DNA from: JASTVH01 sp042862465
GTDB taxonomy: Bacteria > Pseudomonadota > Gammaproteobacteria > Pseudomonadales > Oleiphilaceae
Length of the DNA stretch: 64,000 nt
Direction: 5' to 3'
Assembly (NCBI GenBank): GCA_042862465.1
Contig: JASTVH010000006.1
Span: forward strand, 273,077-337,076
A program made the translations under genes and the position numbers. Positions 1 to 7,964 of the stretch are shown one piece after another. Below the pieces are notes generated by a model. The model saw only the letters and a list, made by a program, of their open reading frames with translations, had not been told where the DNA came from and searched no databases. Each line of letters starts with the position of its first letter. Position 1 is the stretch's first letter.

Positions 1-75
1 GTACCCCCGACAGGAATCGAACCTGTGACCTACGGCTTAGGAGGCCGTCGCTCTATCCTACTGAGCTACGGGGGC
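1..75 (-). tRNA. tRNA-Arg (anticodon CCU), 3' end cut by window edge
   Basis: Read on the minus strand, the sequence folds as a full cloverleaf. The acceptor stem is GCCCCCG paired with CGGGGGT, with a G-U pair at the end. The anticodon stem is ACGGC/GCCGT around loop CTCCTAA, so the anticodon is CCU and it decodes AGG. The T arm is ACAGG-TTCGAAT-CCTGT. The discriminator base is A, and the window ends inside the following CCA-like sequence. Confidence 0.95.
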
Positions 76-109
76 AGCTGAGCGGTATGTGGGCCACTCA
101 AGCTGCGGT

Positions 110-138
110 ATGATAGCGGCACAGTATGGCAGGCTCAA
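110..138 (-). promoter_or_regulatory. Candidate sigma-70 promoter for tRNA-Arg
   Basis: On the minus strand TTGAGC (133-138) and TATCAT (110-115) are separated by 17 bases and lie about 35 bases upstream of the tRNA 5' end. The promoter overlaps the 5' end of the divergent transferase gene. It is assigned by motif and spacing only. Confidence 0.45.
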
Positions 139-851
139 CCTGGGATGGTGATGTGGCAAGAATAAGGCCCCGTATTTCCGTGGTCATTCCGACGCTTAAC
201 GAGGCTTCCGGTATTGCCGAAGTGCTGCGGCCGCTGCAGTCATGGCGGCGGGCCGGGGACGAGATTGTGGTGGCTGATGGGGGCAGTGAGGACGACACGC
301 GGCGCCAGTGTCGTGGGCTGATTGATTGCTGGGTCACTGCGGAACGGGGACGGGCGCGGCAGATGAATGCCGGAGCGGCAAAGGCCCGGGGAGAACTTCT
401 GCTGTTTCTGCATGCCGACACAAGAGTGCCGGGTAGCGCCCGTGCCTGGCTCCTGCGGGCCCTCCATGAGGCGAGAGTCTGGGGGCGCTTTGATGTGAAC
501 CTGACTGGGGACCGCCCCGTATTTCGCCTGATCGAAACAATGATCAACGTGCGATCCCGTCTCAGCGGCATTGCCACGGGCGATCAGGCTTTGTTCGTTC
601 GCCGTGATATGTTTGCGGCATTGGGCGGTTTCGCGGACCAGGCACTGATGGAAGACGTGTCGTTTTCGAGCCGGCTCAATCGCATTGCCCGTCCCCTGTG
701 TGTCCCTGAACCCGTGGTCACTGACAGCCGTCGCTGGGAGGAGCAGGGGGTATGGCGTACCGTTTTTCTGATGTGGCGCCTTCGTTTTGACTACTGGCGA
801 GGGATTTCCCCAGAACAGTTGGTCAAAAGGTATTATCCCCACCATGGTTGA
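126..851 (+). CDS. Glycosyltransferase, rSAM/selenodomain-associated transferase 2 type (TIGR04283-like)
   Basis: This 241-residue family 2 (GT-A) glycosyltransferase-like protein has the nucleotide-binding strand ISVVIPTLNEA at residues 17-27, VVADGGSEDD near residue 50 and the metal-binding type motif LLFLHADT near residues 92-99. It matches the small transferase family that usually pairs with a DUF2064 protein, and exactly such a gene follows with an 8-base overlap, so the two are probably translationally coupled. The radical-SAM partner common in other genomes is not in this window. The acceptor substrate is unknown. An in-frame GTG at 153 is an alternative start, because the first ~16 residues precede the fold. 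Confidence 0.85.
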   Translation: MAGSTWDGDVARIRPRISVVIPTLNEASGIAEVLRPLQSWRRAGDEIVVADGGSEDDTRRQCRGLIDCWVTAERGRARQMNAGAAKARGELLLFLHADTRVPGSARAWLLRALHEARVWGRFDVNLTGDRPVFRLIETMINVRSRLSGIATGDQALFVRRDMFAALGGFADQALMEDVSFSSRLNRIARPLCVPEPVVTDSRRWEEQGVWRTVFLMWRLRFDYWRGISPEQLVKRYYPHHG

Positions 852-1473
852 TTCCCGGCCCGAAGGGCCCCTGCTGATTCAGTTTGCAAAATGGCCGGAG
901 AAGGGGCGAGTCAAGACGCGGCTGGCAGCCTCCATCGGTGATGAAAAAGCGCTGGCGGCGCACATCCGGTTGACCGAGCACGTGCTGGATAATCTGCACG
1001 CCACGGGTTTTCCCCTGCAGTTATGGTGGAACAAACCCCCGGGTGCTTCTGCGGCTGCACCAGGGTTGATACAGAAAATCCGCTCCCTGCATCTGGAAGA
1101 ACAGGTGCAGGTGGGCAGCGATCTGGGCGAACGGATGTCTCATGCTTTGGTTGAAGGGCTGCGCGTTTGCCGGTCGGTGATCATTGTGGGGAGCGACTGT
1201 CCGGCTGTGGACGAGGATTACATCCTCCAGGCGATCCAGAGGCTGCAAGGGACGGAAGTTGTACTCGGTCCGGCGGATGATGGTGGCTATATTCTGCTCG
1301 GTGCACGGCGGGCGAAGGCGGGCATGTTGAGTGGTGTACGTTGGGGATCGCATCACGCACTCGCGGATACGGAAAAGACTTTGAAGAGGATGAATCTGTC
1401 CGTTTCCCGCCTGGAAGCGCGCTGGGACGTGGATGATAACGAGGACTGGGAGCGCTATCTGGCCACCCTGTAG
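844..1473 (+). CDS. rSAM/selenodomain-associated transferase 1 (DUF2064/TIGR04282) family protein
   Basis: This 209-residue protein resembles the nucleotidyltransferase-like DUF2064 family. It opens with the characteristic LIQFAKWPEKGRVKTRL and has IIVGSDCPAVDEDY and VLGPADDGGYILLG motifs, consistent with a GlmU/MobA-like sugar-nucleotide fold. The start at ATG 844 is chosen because the family signature begins about 10 residues later and an AAAGG lies upstream; a longer frame from 787 adds residues unlike the family. It overlaps the upstream transferase by 8 bases. Function in either pathway or substrate terms is not established. Confidence 0.85.
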   Translation: MVDSRPEGPLLIQFAKWPEKGRVKTRLAASIGDEKALAAHIRLTEHVLDNLHATGFPLQLWWNKPPGASAAAPGLIQKIRSLHLEEQVQVGSDLGERMSHALVEGLRVCRSVIIVGSDCPAVDEDYILQAIQRLQGTEVVLGPADDGGYILLGARRAKAGMLSGVRWGSHHALADTEKTLKRMNLSVSRLEARWDVDDNEDWERYLATL

Positions 1474-1489
1474 CCAGATCGCTCCCAGT
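1445..1489. terminator. Strong hairpin between convergent genes
   Basis: Arms ACTGGGAGCG-ct-ATCTGGC and GCCAGAT-CGCTCCCAGT pair over 17 bp with one 2-base bulge and a 9-base loop. The stop codon of the DUF2064 gene lies in the loop region, and the convergent TPR-methyltransferase gene ends just beyond. There is no clear T-run, so this could be a bidirectional terminator or an mRNA-end-protecting stem. Confidence 0.6.
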
Positions 1490-1497
1490 TGGCTCAA

Positions 1498-3498
1498 TCA
1501 GCGTCGGCGCTGGAAATAGAGGCTCAGACCCTGGCCCAATAGGCTTCGTACGCCATTGCCAAGATGCTGCGCCCGCAATTGCCCAGATACCGGGCCGGAG
1601 TCGAGTTCGTGGCCATCCTCGTCACGGGCCTTGACCAGCTTCCAGTCCACCTCACTGCTGAGGCGGCTTAGCATGACGGAGCGCTGCGTCTGGTCCTCCG
1701 GGAAGAACCAGCGGCTGCGGCAACCTGCAGTAGCGTAGAAATCCTCACTCTTGAGCAATTCCTGCCACTGGTTATCGCTGCGATTGTTCAAAACCATTCG
1801 GCGCAAGCGGCGAATATTATCCAGCGTTGGAGCCAGTTGATGTCGCTCAATCAACATCTGCATGTGGCGATCCGCCGAGCTGGCGTCCGCATTCCCGGTG
1901 TTGATGTGGAGCAGGCCGCCCGGCACCAGGGCCTGATTCACGAACTGGTCGATTGCTATGTCGTGTTGCCGGGTTGAAGGCAAGTGCCCGATTTCCACCA
2001 TTTGGACCTGGTGGCCATCCCTGATAAACCGTGAAGCCAGGGAATACGGCCAGAAGACCACGTTTTCCAGTCCCAGTTCATTGGCCCGTCGGGACGCATG
2101 GGCGATATTAGCCAGTTCCTCATCGACTGCGATCAGCTCAACGTCCGTGAAGTAATGGGCCATTTCAAGGGCGCGCTGGCCGGACTGGGCGCCAATAAAC
2201 AGGATACGCAGCTTTTCCCCTTCCTGAGGTGCTTCGATGCCAAGGGATTGTTGGAGTTCGTCCTGCAGTCGCTGGGAGGTAAACAGCTGCAGATTGCTCC
2301 AGCACGGCCAGGCATGAGGAATGTCTTCTCGAGCCAGTGCCAATTCTTCCTCTTTTTCAACAAATGCCTGCTTGTGGGCCTCCTCTAGCGCGCGGTTGTA
2401 GTAACTGGCGGCCATCAACCGCTGCATGCCTTCGGGCCACTCAACAAGCTCGACTTGACCGAGGTCTGTCGCGAACGGCGCATGGAACAGGGCACCGTAC
2501 ATGGCCTGAATGATCAGAGCGCCGGCAAGATCTTCCGGCTGCCAGGGCTGCCGGACGCTGTCTTGAATACGATCCTGCAATTGACGGATGAACACGGCTT
2601 CCTCTTCGCTGCTAAGCAGGGCGAAGCCGGTACGATCAGCATAAACGCCGATGGCCAAGGCCAAAGGCTGCAGGGACTCACGCAGGCTGCCGGTTTCCCG
2701 GACTTCCAGGCTAATGGCTTGGCGCAACAGAGTGACCAGTTCTTCTACAGCGGCGTCTGTAATCAGCGTTCGCTCAAGGGCCAGAATAAGCAGCCAGTCC
2801 TCGGAGGCCGCTTCCAGGAAAATCTCGGCATTGGGATTATCGAGGTCGTATTGATGTCTCAAGAGCGTACCGACAAAACGGCTCAGGTTCTGATGAGGCA
2901 GGTTGTCATTCCGTAGCAGCCGGATGGCGTCCTGAGCTAGCTCCTGATCAGCTCGATGGATTGCCAGGTGCTCCGTGCAGGCGAGCATGCCGCTGTAGAC
3001 GCTGGGCCATTCCAGACCGTAGTCCAGGAGCTTGCGGTAGTGCAGGTAGGCTTGATCGTAATGTCCCTGTTGCCGCTTGGCGTGGGCCAGACCGCAGAAC
3101 GCGGCAGCGGATTGCCGGTTCAGTTGCAGCGCTTCCTGGAAGGCAATGGCCGCGTCGACCGGCTGACCTGCCGCCAGCTCGCCATAACCGAGGTTGGTCA
3201 AATAGTTCGCGTTGTCGGGTTCCAGATCAATGCTGGCCTCGAACAGCGCCTTGGCCTTATCAATGTGGCCGCTATCCAGTTCAATACGGCCGCTGAGACT
3301 CAGCGCAGCTGCGTTACTGCGATCTTCCCGCAGGATTTCATCAAGAAGACAGCGTGTTTGCTTGCGAGCCTCTTCGCGTTCATTCGCTGAAACGGCTCGG
3401 TCATTCGAGCGCCGGTACAGCTGATCTGCTTCAATAAGCTTGCGTGCCAGTTCCGGAGCGCCAATCGACTGCGTGTTGTTGTGCTGCTGTGCGTGCAT
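1498..3498 (-). CDS. TPR repeat protein with C-terminal SAM-dependent methyltransferase-like domain
   Basis: This 666-residue protein has tetratricopeptide repeats in its N-terminal quarter (for example around LTNLGYGELAAGQPVDAA and the following SAAAFCGLAHAKRQQGHYDQ) and a Rossmann-like methyltransferase region in the C-terminal third (LRILFIGAQSGQRALEMAHYF, then LIAVDEELANIAHAS). The start at 3498 is fixed by GAGGTGAAG 5-13 bases upstream; a longer frame to 3543 lacks such support. A sigma-54-like promoter lies about 80 bases upstream, and the gene is divergent from pseB, so it probably belongs to the flagellar or flagellin-modification regulon. A role in methylating flagellin or its glycan is inference; the target is unknown. 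Confidence 0.75.
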   Translation of the reverse strand: MHAQQHNNTQSIGAPELARKLIEADQLYRRSNDRAVSANEREEARKQTRCLLDEILREDRSNAAALSLSGRIELDSGHIDKAKALFEASIDLEPDNANYLTNLGYGELAAGQPVDAAIAFQEALQLNRQSAAAFCGLAHAKRQQGHYDQAYLHYRKLLDYGLEWPSVYSGMLACTEHLAIHRADQELAQDAIRLLRNDNLPHQNLSRFVGTLLRHQYDLDNPNAEIFLEAASEDWLLILALERTLITDAAVEELVTLLRQAISLEVRETGSLRESLQPLALAIGVYADRTGFALLSSEEEAVFIRQLQDRIQDSVRQPWQPEDLAGALIIQAMYGALFHAPFATDLGQVELVEWPEGMQRLMAASYYNRALEEAHKQAFVEKEEELALAREDIPHAWPCWSNLQLFTSQRLQDELQQSLGIEAPQEGEKLRILFIGAQSGQRALEMAHYFTDVELIAVDEELANIAHASRRANELGLENVVFWPYSLASRFIRDGHQVQMVEIGHLPSTRQHDIAIDQFVNQALVPGGLLHINTGNADASSADRHMQMLIERHQLAPTLDNIRRLRRMVLNNRSDNQWQELLKSEDFYATAGCRSRWFFPEDQTQRSVMLSRLSSEVDWKLVKARDEDGHELDSGPVSGQLRAQHLGNGVRSLLGQGLSLYFQRRR

Positions 3499-3578
3499 GA
3501 TCTTCACCTCATTGAGTCCTTGCTTTGCCGGTTTGAGCGGCAAGAACGTGCAGGTTTTTCGAATCTTGGGAGAGGTAA

Positions 3579-3594
3579 TGCGAAGGGTGTGCCA
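3579..3594 (-). promoter_or_regulatory. Candidate sigma-54 (-24/-12) promoter for the TPR-methyltransferase gene
   Basis: The minus strand reads TGGCACACCCTTCGCA, which keeps the invariant GG and GC at the required spacing and matches TGGCAC-N5-TTGC with one mismatch. It lies 80 bases from the chosen start. The same TGGCAC-N5-TCGC form occurs upstream of the flagellin at 18553-20673. Confidence 0.6.
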
Positions 3595-3687
3595 AATCGA
3601 ACTGGGTTATTGGCCGCTATCGTGTAGACTTCTGATAAGTACGACTAAAATGAAACCTTGAATAAGGGACATACAAATAGGATTGCC

Positions 3688-3716
3688 TACTGCGGTGCAC
3701 TCCGTTTACCGCAGTA
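3688..3716. repeat. 9-bp perfect inverted repeat upstream of pseB
   Basis: TACTGCGGT at 3688-3696 and ACCGCAGTA at 3708-3716 are perfect inverse complements around an 11-base centre, 25 bases before the pseB ATG. It could be an operator or a leader hairpin. No T-run follows it. Confidence 0.5.
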
Positions 3717-3741
3717 AAGATAACGACAAGGTAAGTAGGCC

Positions 3742-4743
3742 ATGTTTGACGGCAAATCGGTTTTGGTGACAGGCGGCACTGGCTCCTTTGGACACCACTT
3801 CGTGGGCAAGCTGTTGGAACGGTATAAACCGGCGAAAGTTATCATTTACTCCCGTGATGAGCTGAAACAGTCGGAAATGCATCAGGTTTTCCCTGGTCGG
3901 GAGATGCGTTATTTCATTGGAGATGTGCGGGATCGGGAGCGACTGCGTTTGGCCATGAAAGGCGTAGACTATGTGGTTCACGCCGCAGCGCTAAAGCAGG
4001 TGCCCGCTGCCGAGTACAACCCCATGGAATGCATAAAAACCAATATTCATGGTGCGGAAAATGTTATCCATGCAGCTCTGGAGGCTGGTGTAAAACGGGT
4101 TGTGGCGCTCTCCACAGACAAAGCCGCCAATCCAGTGAATCTATACGGTGCCACCAAATTGGCCTCCGACAAACTGTTTGTAGCGGGCAATAACCTGGTG
4201 GGCGGTCAGGATACCCGTTTTTCCGTTGTGCGCTATGGAAACGTGGTCGGGTCACGTGGCTCTGTGGTTCCGCTATTCAAGCGGTTGGTAGCCGAAGGGG
4301 CAAGCTCGTTACCAATAACCGATCCTCAGATGACGCGATTCTGGATAACCTTGGATCAGGGTGTGGACTTTGTCTTTCGTTGTTTTGAGCGAATGCAGGG
4401 TGGCGAGATCTTTGTGCCAAAGATTCCTTCGGTGCGCATTGTTGATGTTGCCACTGCTGTTGCGCCAGAGTTACCACATGACGTCGTAGGCATTCGTCCC
4501 GGCGAAAAGCTGCACGAAACCATGTGCCCCCGCGATGATAGCCATATTACGCTTGAATTTGACAATTACTTTGTCATCCAACCAACGATCACTTTTTTTG
4601 GGCGGGGTAACGACTATTCCAGCAACGTGACTGGGGAAGAAGGCAAGCCCGTTAAGCAGGGCTTTAGTTATAATTCTGGAAACAATCCGGTATTTCTGTC
4701 TGTAGAAGAGATCAGAAATCTTCAGGAAAGGGCAGGTCTATGA
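3742..4743 (+). CDS. pseB: UDP-N-acetylglucosamine 4,6-dehydratase (inverting), PseB
   Basis: This 333-residue protein catalyses the first step of pseudaminic acid synthesis, converting UDP-GlcNAc to UDP-2-acetamido-2,6-dideoxy-L-arabino-hexos-4-ulose in the cytoplasm. It has the NAD(P)-binding TGGTGSFG near residue 10, the family catalytic block STDKAANPVNLYGATK near residues 124-139, and full family length. It overlaps pseC by 4 bases (ATGA). Together with pseC this is the canonical entry into a Pse-type sugar. A modest AAGGTAAG lies upstream of the ATG. Confidence 0.95.
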   Translation: MFDGKSVLVTGGTGSFGHHFVGKLLERYKPAKVIIYSRDELKQSEMHQVFPGREMRYFIGDVRDRERLRLAMKGVDYVVHAAALKQVPAAEYNPMECIKTNIHGAENVIHAALEAGVKRVVALSTDKAANPVNLYGATKLASDKLFVAGNNLVGGQDTRFSVVRYGNVVGSRGSVVPLFKRLVAEGASSLPITDPQMTRFWITLDQGVDFVFRCFERMQGGEIFVPKIPSVRIVDVATAVAPELPHDVVGIRPGEKLHETMCPRDDSHITLEFDNYFVIQPTITFFGRGNDYSSNVTGEEGKPVKQGFSYNSGNNPVFLSVEEIRNLQERAGL

Positions 4744-5891
4744 TTCCTTATGGCCGGCAAAGCCTAAATGAAGAGGATATACAGGCAGTAGTCGACGTAT
4801 TGCGTTCGGAACGCATTACGCAAGGCCGATTGGTGCCCGCTTTCGAAAAGGGTTTGGCTGACTACTGCCGCGCCCAACAAGCAATTGCTGTCAACAGTGG
4901 AACATCTGCACTGCACTTGGCGTGCTTGGCTTTAGGTCTTGGGCCAGGTGACTGGCTTTGGACGAGCCCAATTACTTTTGTGGCGTCGGCGAACTGTGCG
5001 CTCTATTGTGGAGCGTCTGTGGATTTCGTTGATGTTGAGCCAGAAACCGCCAATATGGATATGCAAGCGCTAGCGGCCAAGTTGGAAAAGGCCGAAGTGA
5101 GGGGTTGCCTGCCTAAGATTGTGGTGCCGGTTCACTTTGCGGGACAGCCCTGTGATATGCACCGCTTGCACGAGCTTGCGCAAAAGTATGGTTTTGCCAT
5201 CCTGGAGGATGCATCTCATGCGCTTGGTGCGCGTTACAGGGGGGAAGCCGTTGGTTCCTGTCGCTATTCTCACGCGACCGTATTTAGTTTCCATCCAGTC
5301 AAGATGATTACCACCGGTGAAGGCGGCGCCCTGGTAACAAATGACGCTTCATTGGCAGAAGTGGCAACAAAGCTGCGCTCCCACGGCATTATTCGAGAGC
5401 ATGATCATTTCGAGTATGAAGCAGACGGTCCCTGGTATTATGAACAACAAACGCTGGGCTTCAATTATCGCATGACGGATATGCAGGCGGCTCTTGGACT
5501 ATCACAGCTCCTTCGGCTGGATGGGTTTGTGACAGAGCGGCAGCGTCTTGCCGCGTGCTATGACCAGGCCATTGAGCAGTTGGACGGATTGAGCAGTCTT
5601 TTGCAGAAACCCGATAGGCAGTCGAGTCATCACCTTTATATGGTTCTGGTTCCGCCGGAAAAACGATTACAGGTCTTTACGGCGCTTCAGCGCGCTGGTT
5701 TCGGTGTCAACGTACATTATATCCCCGTGCCGTGGCAGCCCTACTACCGTCAACTTGGCTTTGGTCCTGGCATGTTCCCTGTTGCCGATGAGTACTACAA
5801 AAAGGCAATCACGCTGCCTCTTTATGTAGGCTACGAGCAGCAGCTGTTGCGCCGGGTCGTCGATACCATCCATTACCAGCTCAATGACTGA
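4740..5891 (+). CDS. pseC: UDP-4-amino-4,6-dideoxy-N-acetyl-beta-L-altrosamine transaminase, PseC
   Basis: This 383-residue PLP-dependent aminotransferase of the DegT/DnrJ/EryC1 family transfers an amino group from glutamate to the 4-keto sugar made by PseB. The PLP-binding lysine is visible in FSFHPVKMITTGEGG near residue 190, with AVNSGTSALHLA near residue 50 and ILEDASHALGARY near residue 156. The protein opens with IPYGRQSLNEEDI, typical for PseC. It overlaps pseB by 4 bases and the downstream synthase-like gene by 8, indicating one operon. Confidence 0.95.
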   Translation: MIPYGRQSLNEEDIQAVVDVLRSERITQGRLVPAFEKGLADYCRAQQAIAVNSGTSALHLACLALGLGPGDWLWTSPITFVASANCALYCGASVDFVDVEPETANMDMQALAAKLEKAEVRGCLPKIVVPVHFAGQPCDMHRLHELAQKYGFAILEDASHALGARYRGEAVGSCRYSHATVFSFHPVKMITTGEGGALVTNDASLAEVATKLRSHGIIREHDHFEYEADGPWYYEQQTLGFNYRMTDMQAALGLSQLLRLDGFVTERQRLAACYDQAIEQLDGLSSLLQKPDRQSSHHLYMVLVPPEKRLQVFTALQRAGFGVNVHYIPVPWQPYYRQLGFGPGMFPVADEYYKKAITLPLYVGYEQQLLRRVVDTIHYQLND

Positions 5892-6765
5892 CATGACACA
5901 AGTCCCGCAACCGCCAAAATCCTTGTTTGTAGCGGAAGTTTCCAGTAACCATCACCAAGACCTGCAGCGTTGCCTTGAGTTTGTTGATGAGGCGGCCCAC
6001 ATGGGCTGTGATGCAGTGAAGTTCCAGCTTTTCAAGATTGATCAGCTTTTCGCACCAGAAATTCTGGCTAAAAGCAAAGAGCATCGACGGCGTAAGGACT
6101 GGGAGCTTCCGCTGGCCTTCTTGCCTGAGATCGCGCAACGCTGCCGCCAGCGAGGTGTACTGTTTTCCTGCACCCCCTTCTACCTGGAGGCGGTCGAAGA
6201 ACTGGAGCCCTATGTCGATTTTTACAAGATCGCATCCTATGAACTGCTTTGGGACGATTTGCTCCGGGCTTGTGCTGCCAAGGGAAAACCGTTGGTCCTT
6301 TCAATCGGGATGGCACAGTGGGAAGAAATCGATCACGCCGTCAAGGTCATTCGGGAGGCCGGCTGTTCGGACTTGACGTTGCTGCATTGTGTCTCCGCCT
6401 ATCCCACGCCCCCGGCGCAATGCAACCTGGCGGTGATTGGGCGTTTGCGCGAGCGCTATGGTTGCAGGGTTGGGTGGTCGGATCACACTGTGTCACCCGC
6501 AGTGCTGCATAGGGCGGTACATCGGTGGGGGGCCGAGATGATTGAATTCCATCTCGACCTTGAGGGCCGTGGCGACGAATACAGTGCCGGGCATTGTTGG
6601 CTGCCGGATCCGATGGCTGCTGTTATTGATCAAGTCAAGACGGGCCTGATTGCAGATGGCAACCCTGAGAAAACGGTCGCTTCTGACGAAGCGCCGGACA
6701 GGGACTGGCGGGCCGATCCGGAAGATGGGTTAAGGCCCTTGAAAAGCTTGAGGCGCGACTTCTAG
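5884..6765 (+). CDS. NeuB/PseI-like nonulosonic acid synthase lacking the SAF domain
   Basis: This 293-residue protein is a TIM-barrel NeuB family member. Visible motifs are LFVAEVSSNHHQD near residue 15, GCDAVKFQLF near 41, YKIASYE, LSIGMAQWEE, LLHCVSAYPTP, and GWSDHT. Family members condense phosphoenolpyruvate with a 6-carbon N-acyl sugar to make a 9-carbon nonulosonic acid. Typical PseI/NeuB proteins are about 340 residues and end in an antifreeze-like SAF domain that closes the neighbouring active site; here the protein stops after the barrel, and the next gene is unrelated. It may need a partner or use a different acceptor. The position directly after pseB-pseC supports a role as the condensing enzyme. 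ATG 5884 overlaps the pseC end, and ATG 5893 is possible. Confidence 0.8.
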   Translation: MTDMTQVPQPPKSLFVAEVSSNHHQDLQRCLEFVDEAAHMGCDAVKFQLFKIDQLFAPEILAKSKEHRRRKDWELPLAFLPEIAQRCRQRGVLFSCTPFYLEAVEELEPYVDFYKIASYELLWDDLLRACAAKGKPLVLSIGMAQWEEIDHAVKVIREAGCSDLTLLHCVSAYPTPPAQCNLAVIGRLRERYGCRVGWSDHTVSPAVLHRAVHRWGAEMIEFHLDLEGRGDEYSAGHCWLPDPMAAVIDQVKTGLIADGNPEKTVASDEAPDRDWRADPEDGLRPLKSLRRDF

Positions 6766-6781
6766 CAACGGTAATGGTATT

Positions 6782-6790
6782 GGGGGGGGG
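6782..6790 (+). repeat. Homopolymeric G9 tract at the 5' end of the pyruvyl-transferase gene
   Basis: Nine consecutive G residues lie between two in-frame ATGs (6774 and 6792). If translation begins at 6774, a slip of one base would frameshift the gene. If it begins at 6792, the tract supplies the ribosome-binding bases and its length sets the spacing. Either way the length could affect expression. Confidence 0.8.
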
Positions 6791-6791
6791 C

Positions 6792-7964
6792 ATGCAGTCT
6801 TATCTCGTGCTTTCGGGCGGCTATGACACTAAAAATGTAGGTGACTACGCGATGCTGCGTTTTTTCACAGAGAAAGCGCATGAAGCATCCTATCGCGTCA
6901 CACTACTGAGTCGCCATCTGCATACCTTTTTGCAGCGTTACTACGGCGTTGACGAAATCGTCAAGAATTTCGAGTACGACTCGAAAGCGGAAAGCAAAGG
7001 GAATTTCTTCAAAGGACTGAACTTCGGCGAACCGACTGACCAGCTCCATCGCATCACCCGCTTGCTCTCAGAATCTTCCGGATTGGTTATTGGAGGGGGG
7101 CGCCTGTTGGTCGATTTTACTTTGGGTACCATGCGTGGGCCGTTGGCTTACTGGGGCACTCTGGTGACTTTATGCAAGTTCCTGGGGGTTCCGGTCCACA
7201 TCTATGCCATGACATTCATTCCACTTAAAACCGAAACCGGCGAACAGTGGGTACGCTACATCGTGGATAACTGCGAAACCGTGACGGTGCGGGATCAGGG
7301 TTCGAAGGACTACTTGCTGCAGATTGGGTGCCGGCATACCGGTATTCGAGTGGCTCCCGACCCGGCGTTTGCCATGCCGTGGACCCAGTCGCCCATGAAC
7401 AATGGTCGAATCGCAGTGTCGGCCCGCCATATTTCGCCTGCGTACGCGGGTATGGATGCGGAGCGATACATCGATCAAATGGTCTGGTTGTGCCGTGAGA
7501 TTTCTGAGCGCGGCTATCGGCCCGTAGGTATCGCCCATTGCTATTACGGAACGGATGACCCATTGGCCGATGACCGAACCACCTTGAAAAAGATCGCAGA
7601 ACGCTCCCCCCTTGAGGTGGTGGAGGGCGAAATGCTTGATCTTGAGGCGTACCGGCGTTTTTACAATTCGGTGGATGCGCTGATCGGTATCCGGCGACAT
7701 GCCATGCTGTTTGCTGCGGTGGCCGGGGTTCCGGTTCTCGGTATTTGTGAGAACGAAAACGGTATTCGCGGTTGCCAGGATATCGGCGCGATGGACCCTT
7801 TGAGGTTGGATTTTTCACCACAGCAGGCAAGGGATAAGCTGGATGAACTGCTTAGTCACAAGGATGATATTGCGGCTCGTCAACGGTTGCATATTGAGCA
7901 ACGGCGGGCAGAGCTGGAGAAGGTCTACGTAACAGCACCCTATTTTCAGCCTAGGCCGGCTTAG
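6792..7964 (+). CDS. Polysaccharide pyruvyl transferase family protein (CsaB/WcaK-like)
   Basis: This ~390-residue protein has the family start YLVLSGGYDTKNVGDYAML, a glycine-rich SGLVIGGGRLLVDF near residue 100, TVRDQGSKDYLLQIG near residue 165 and YNSVDALIGIRRHAMLFA near residue 300, matching the two-domain GT-B-like pyruvyl transferase fold. Known members put a pyruvate ketal on cell-surface sugars; here the substrate is likely the flagellin sugar or its precursor. ATG 6792 is favoured because the family homology starts immediately, but ATG 6774 also fits. The 3' end overlaps the convergent methyltransferase by 14 bases. Confidence 0.8.
   Translation: MQSYLVLSGGYDTKNVGDYAMLRFFTEKAHEASYRVTLLSRHLHTFLQRYYGVDEIVKNFEYDSKAESKGNFFKGLNFGEPTDQLHRITRLLSESSGLVIGGGRLLVDFTLGTMRGPLAYWGTLVTLCKFLGVPVHIYAMTFIPLKTETGEQWVRYIVDNCETVTVRDQGSKDYLLQIGCRHTGIRVAPDPAFAMPWTQSPMNNGRIAVSARHISPAYAGMDAERYIDQMVWLCREISERGYRPVGIAHCYYGTDDPLADDRTTLKKIAERSPLEVVEGEMLDLEAYRRFYNSVDALIGIRRHAMLFAAVAGVPVLGICENENGIRGCQDIGAMDPLRLDFSPQQARDKLDELLSHKDDIAARQRLHIEQRRAELEKVYVTAPYFQPRPA

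Noticed and set aside
1..126. Phage or island attachment site at the tRNA-Arg
   Set aside because: No integrase gene or direct repeat of the tRNA 3' end is seen in the window, and that 3' end is cut off.
3600..3640. Sigma-54 promoter for pseB (TGGCCGCTATCGTGT)
   Set aside because: It has GG but not GC at the -12 position, so the spacing rule fails.
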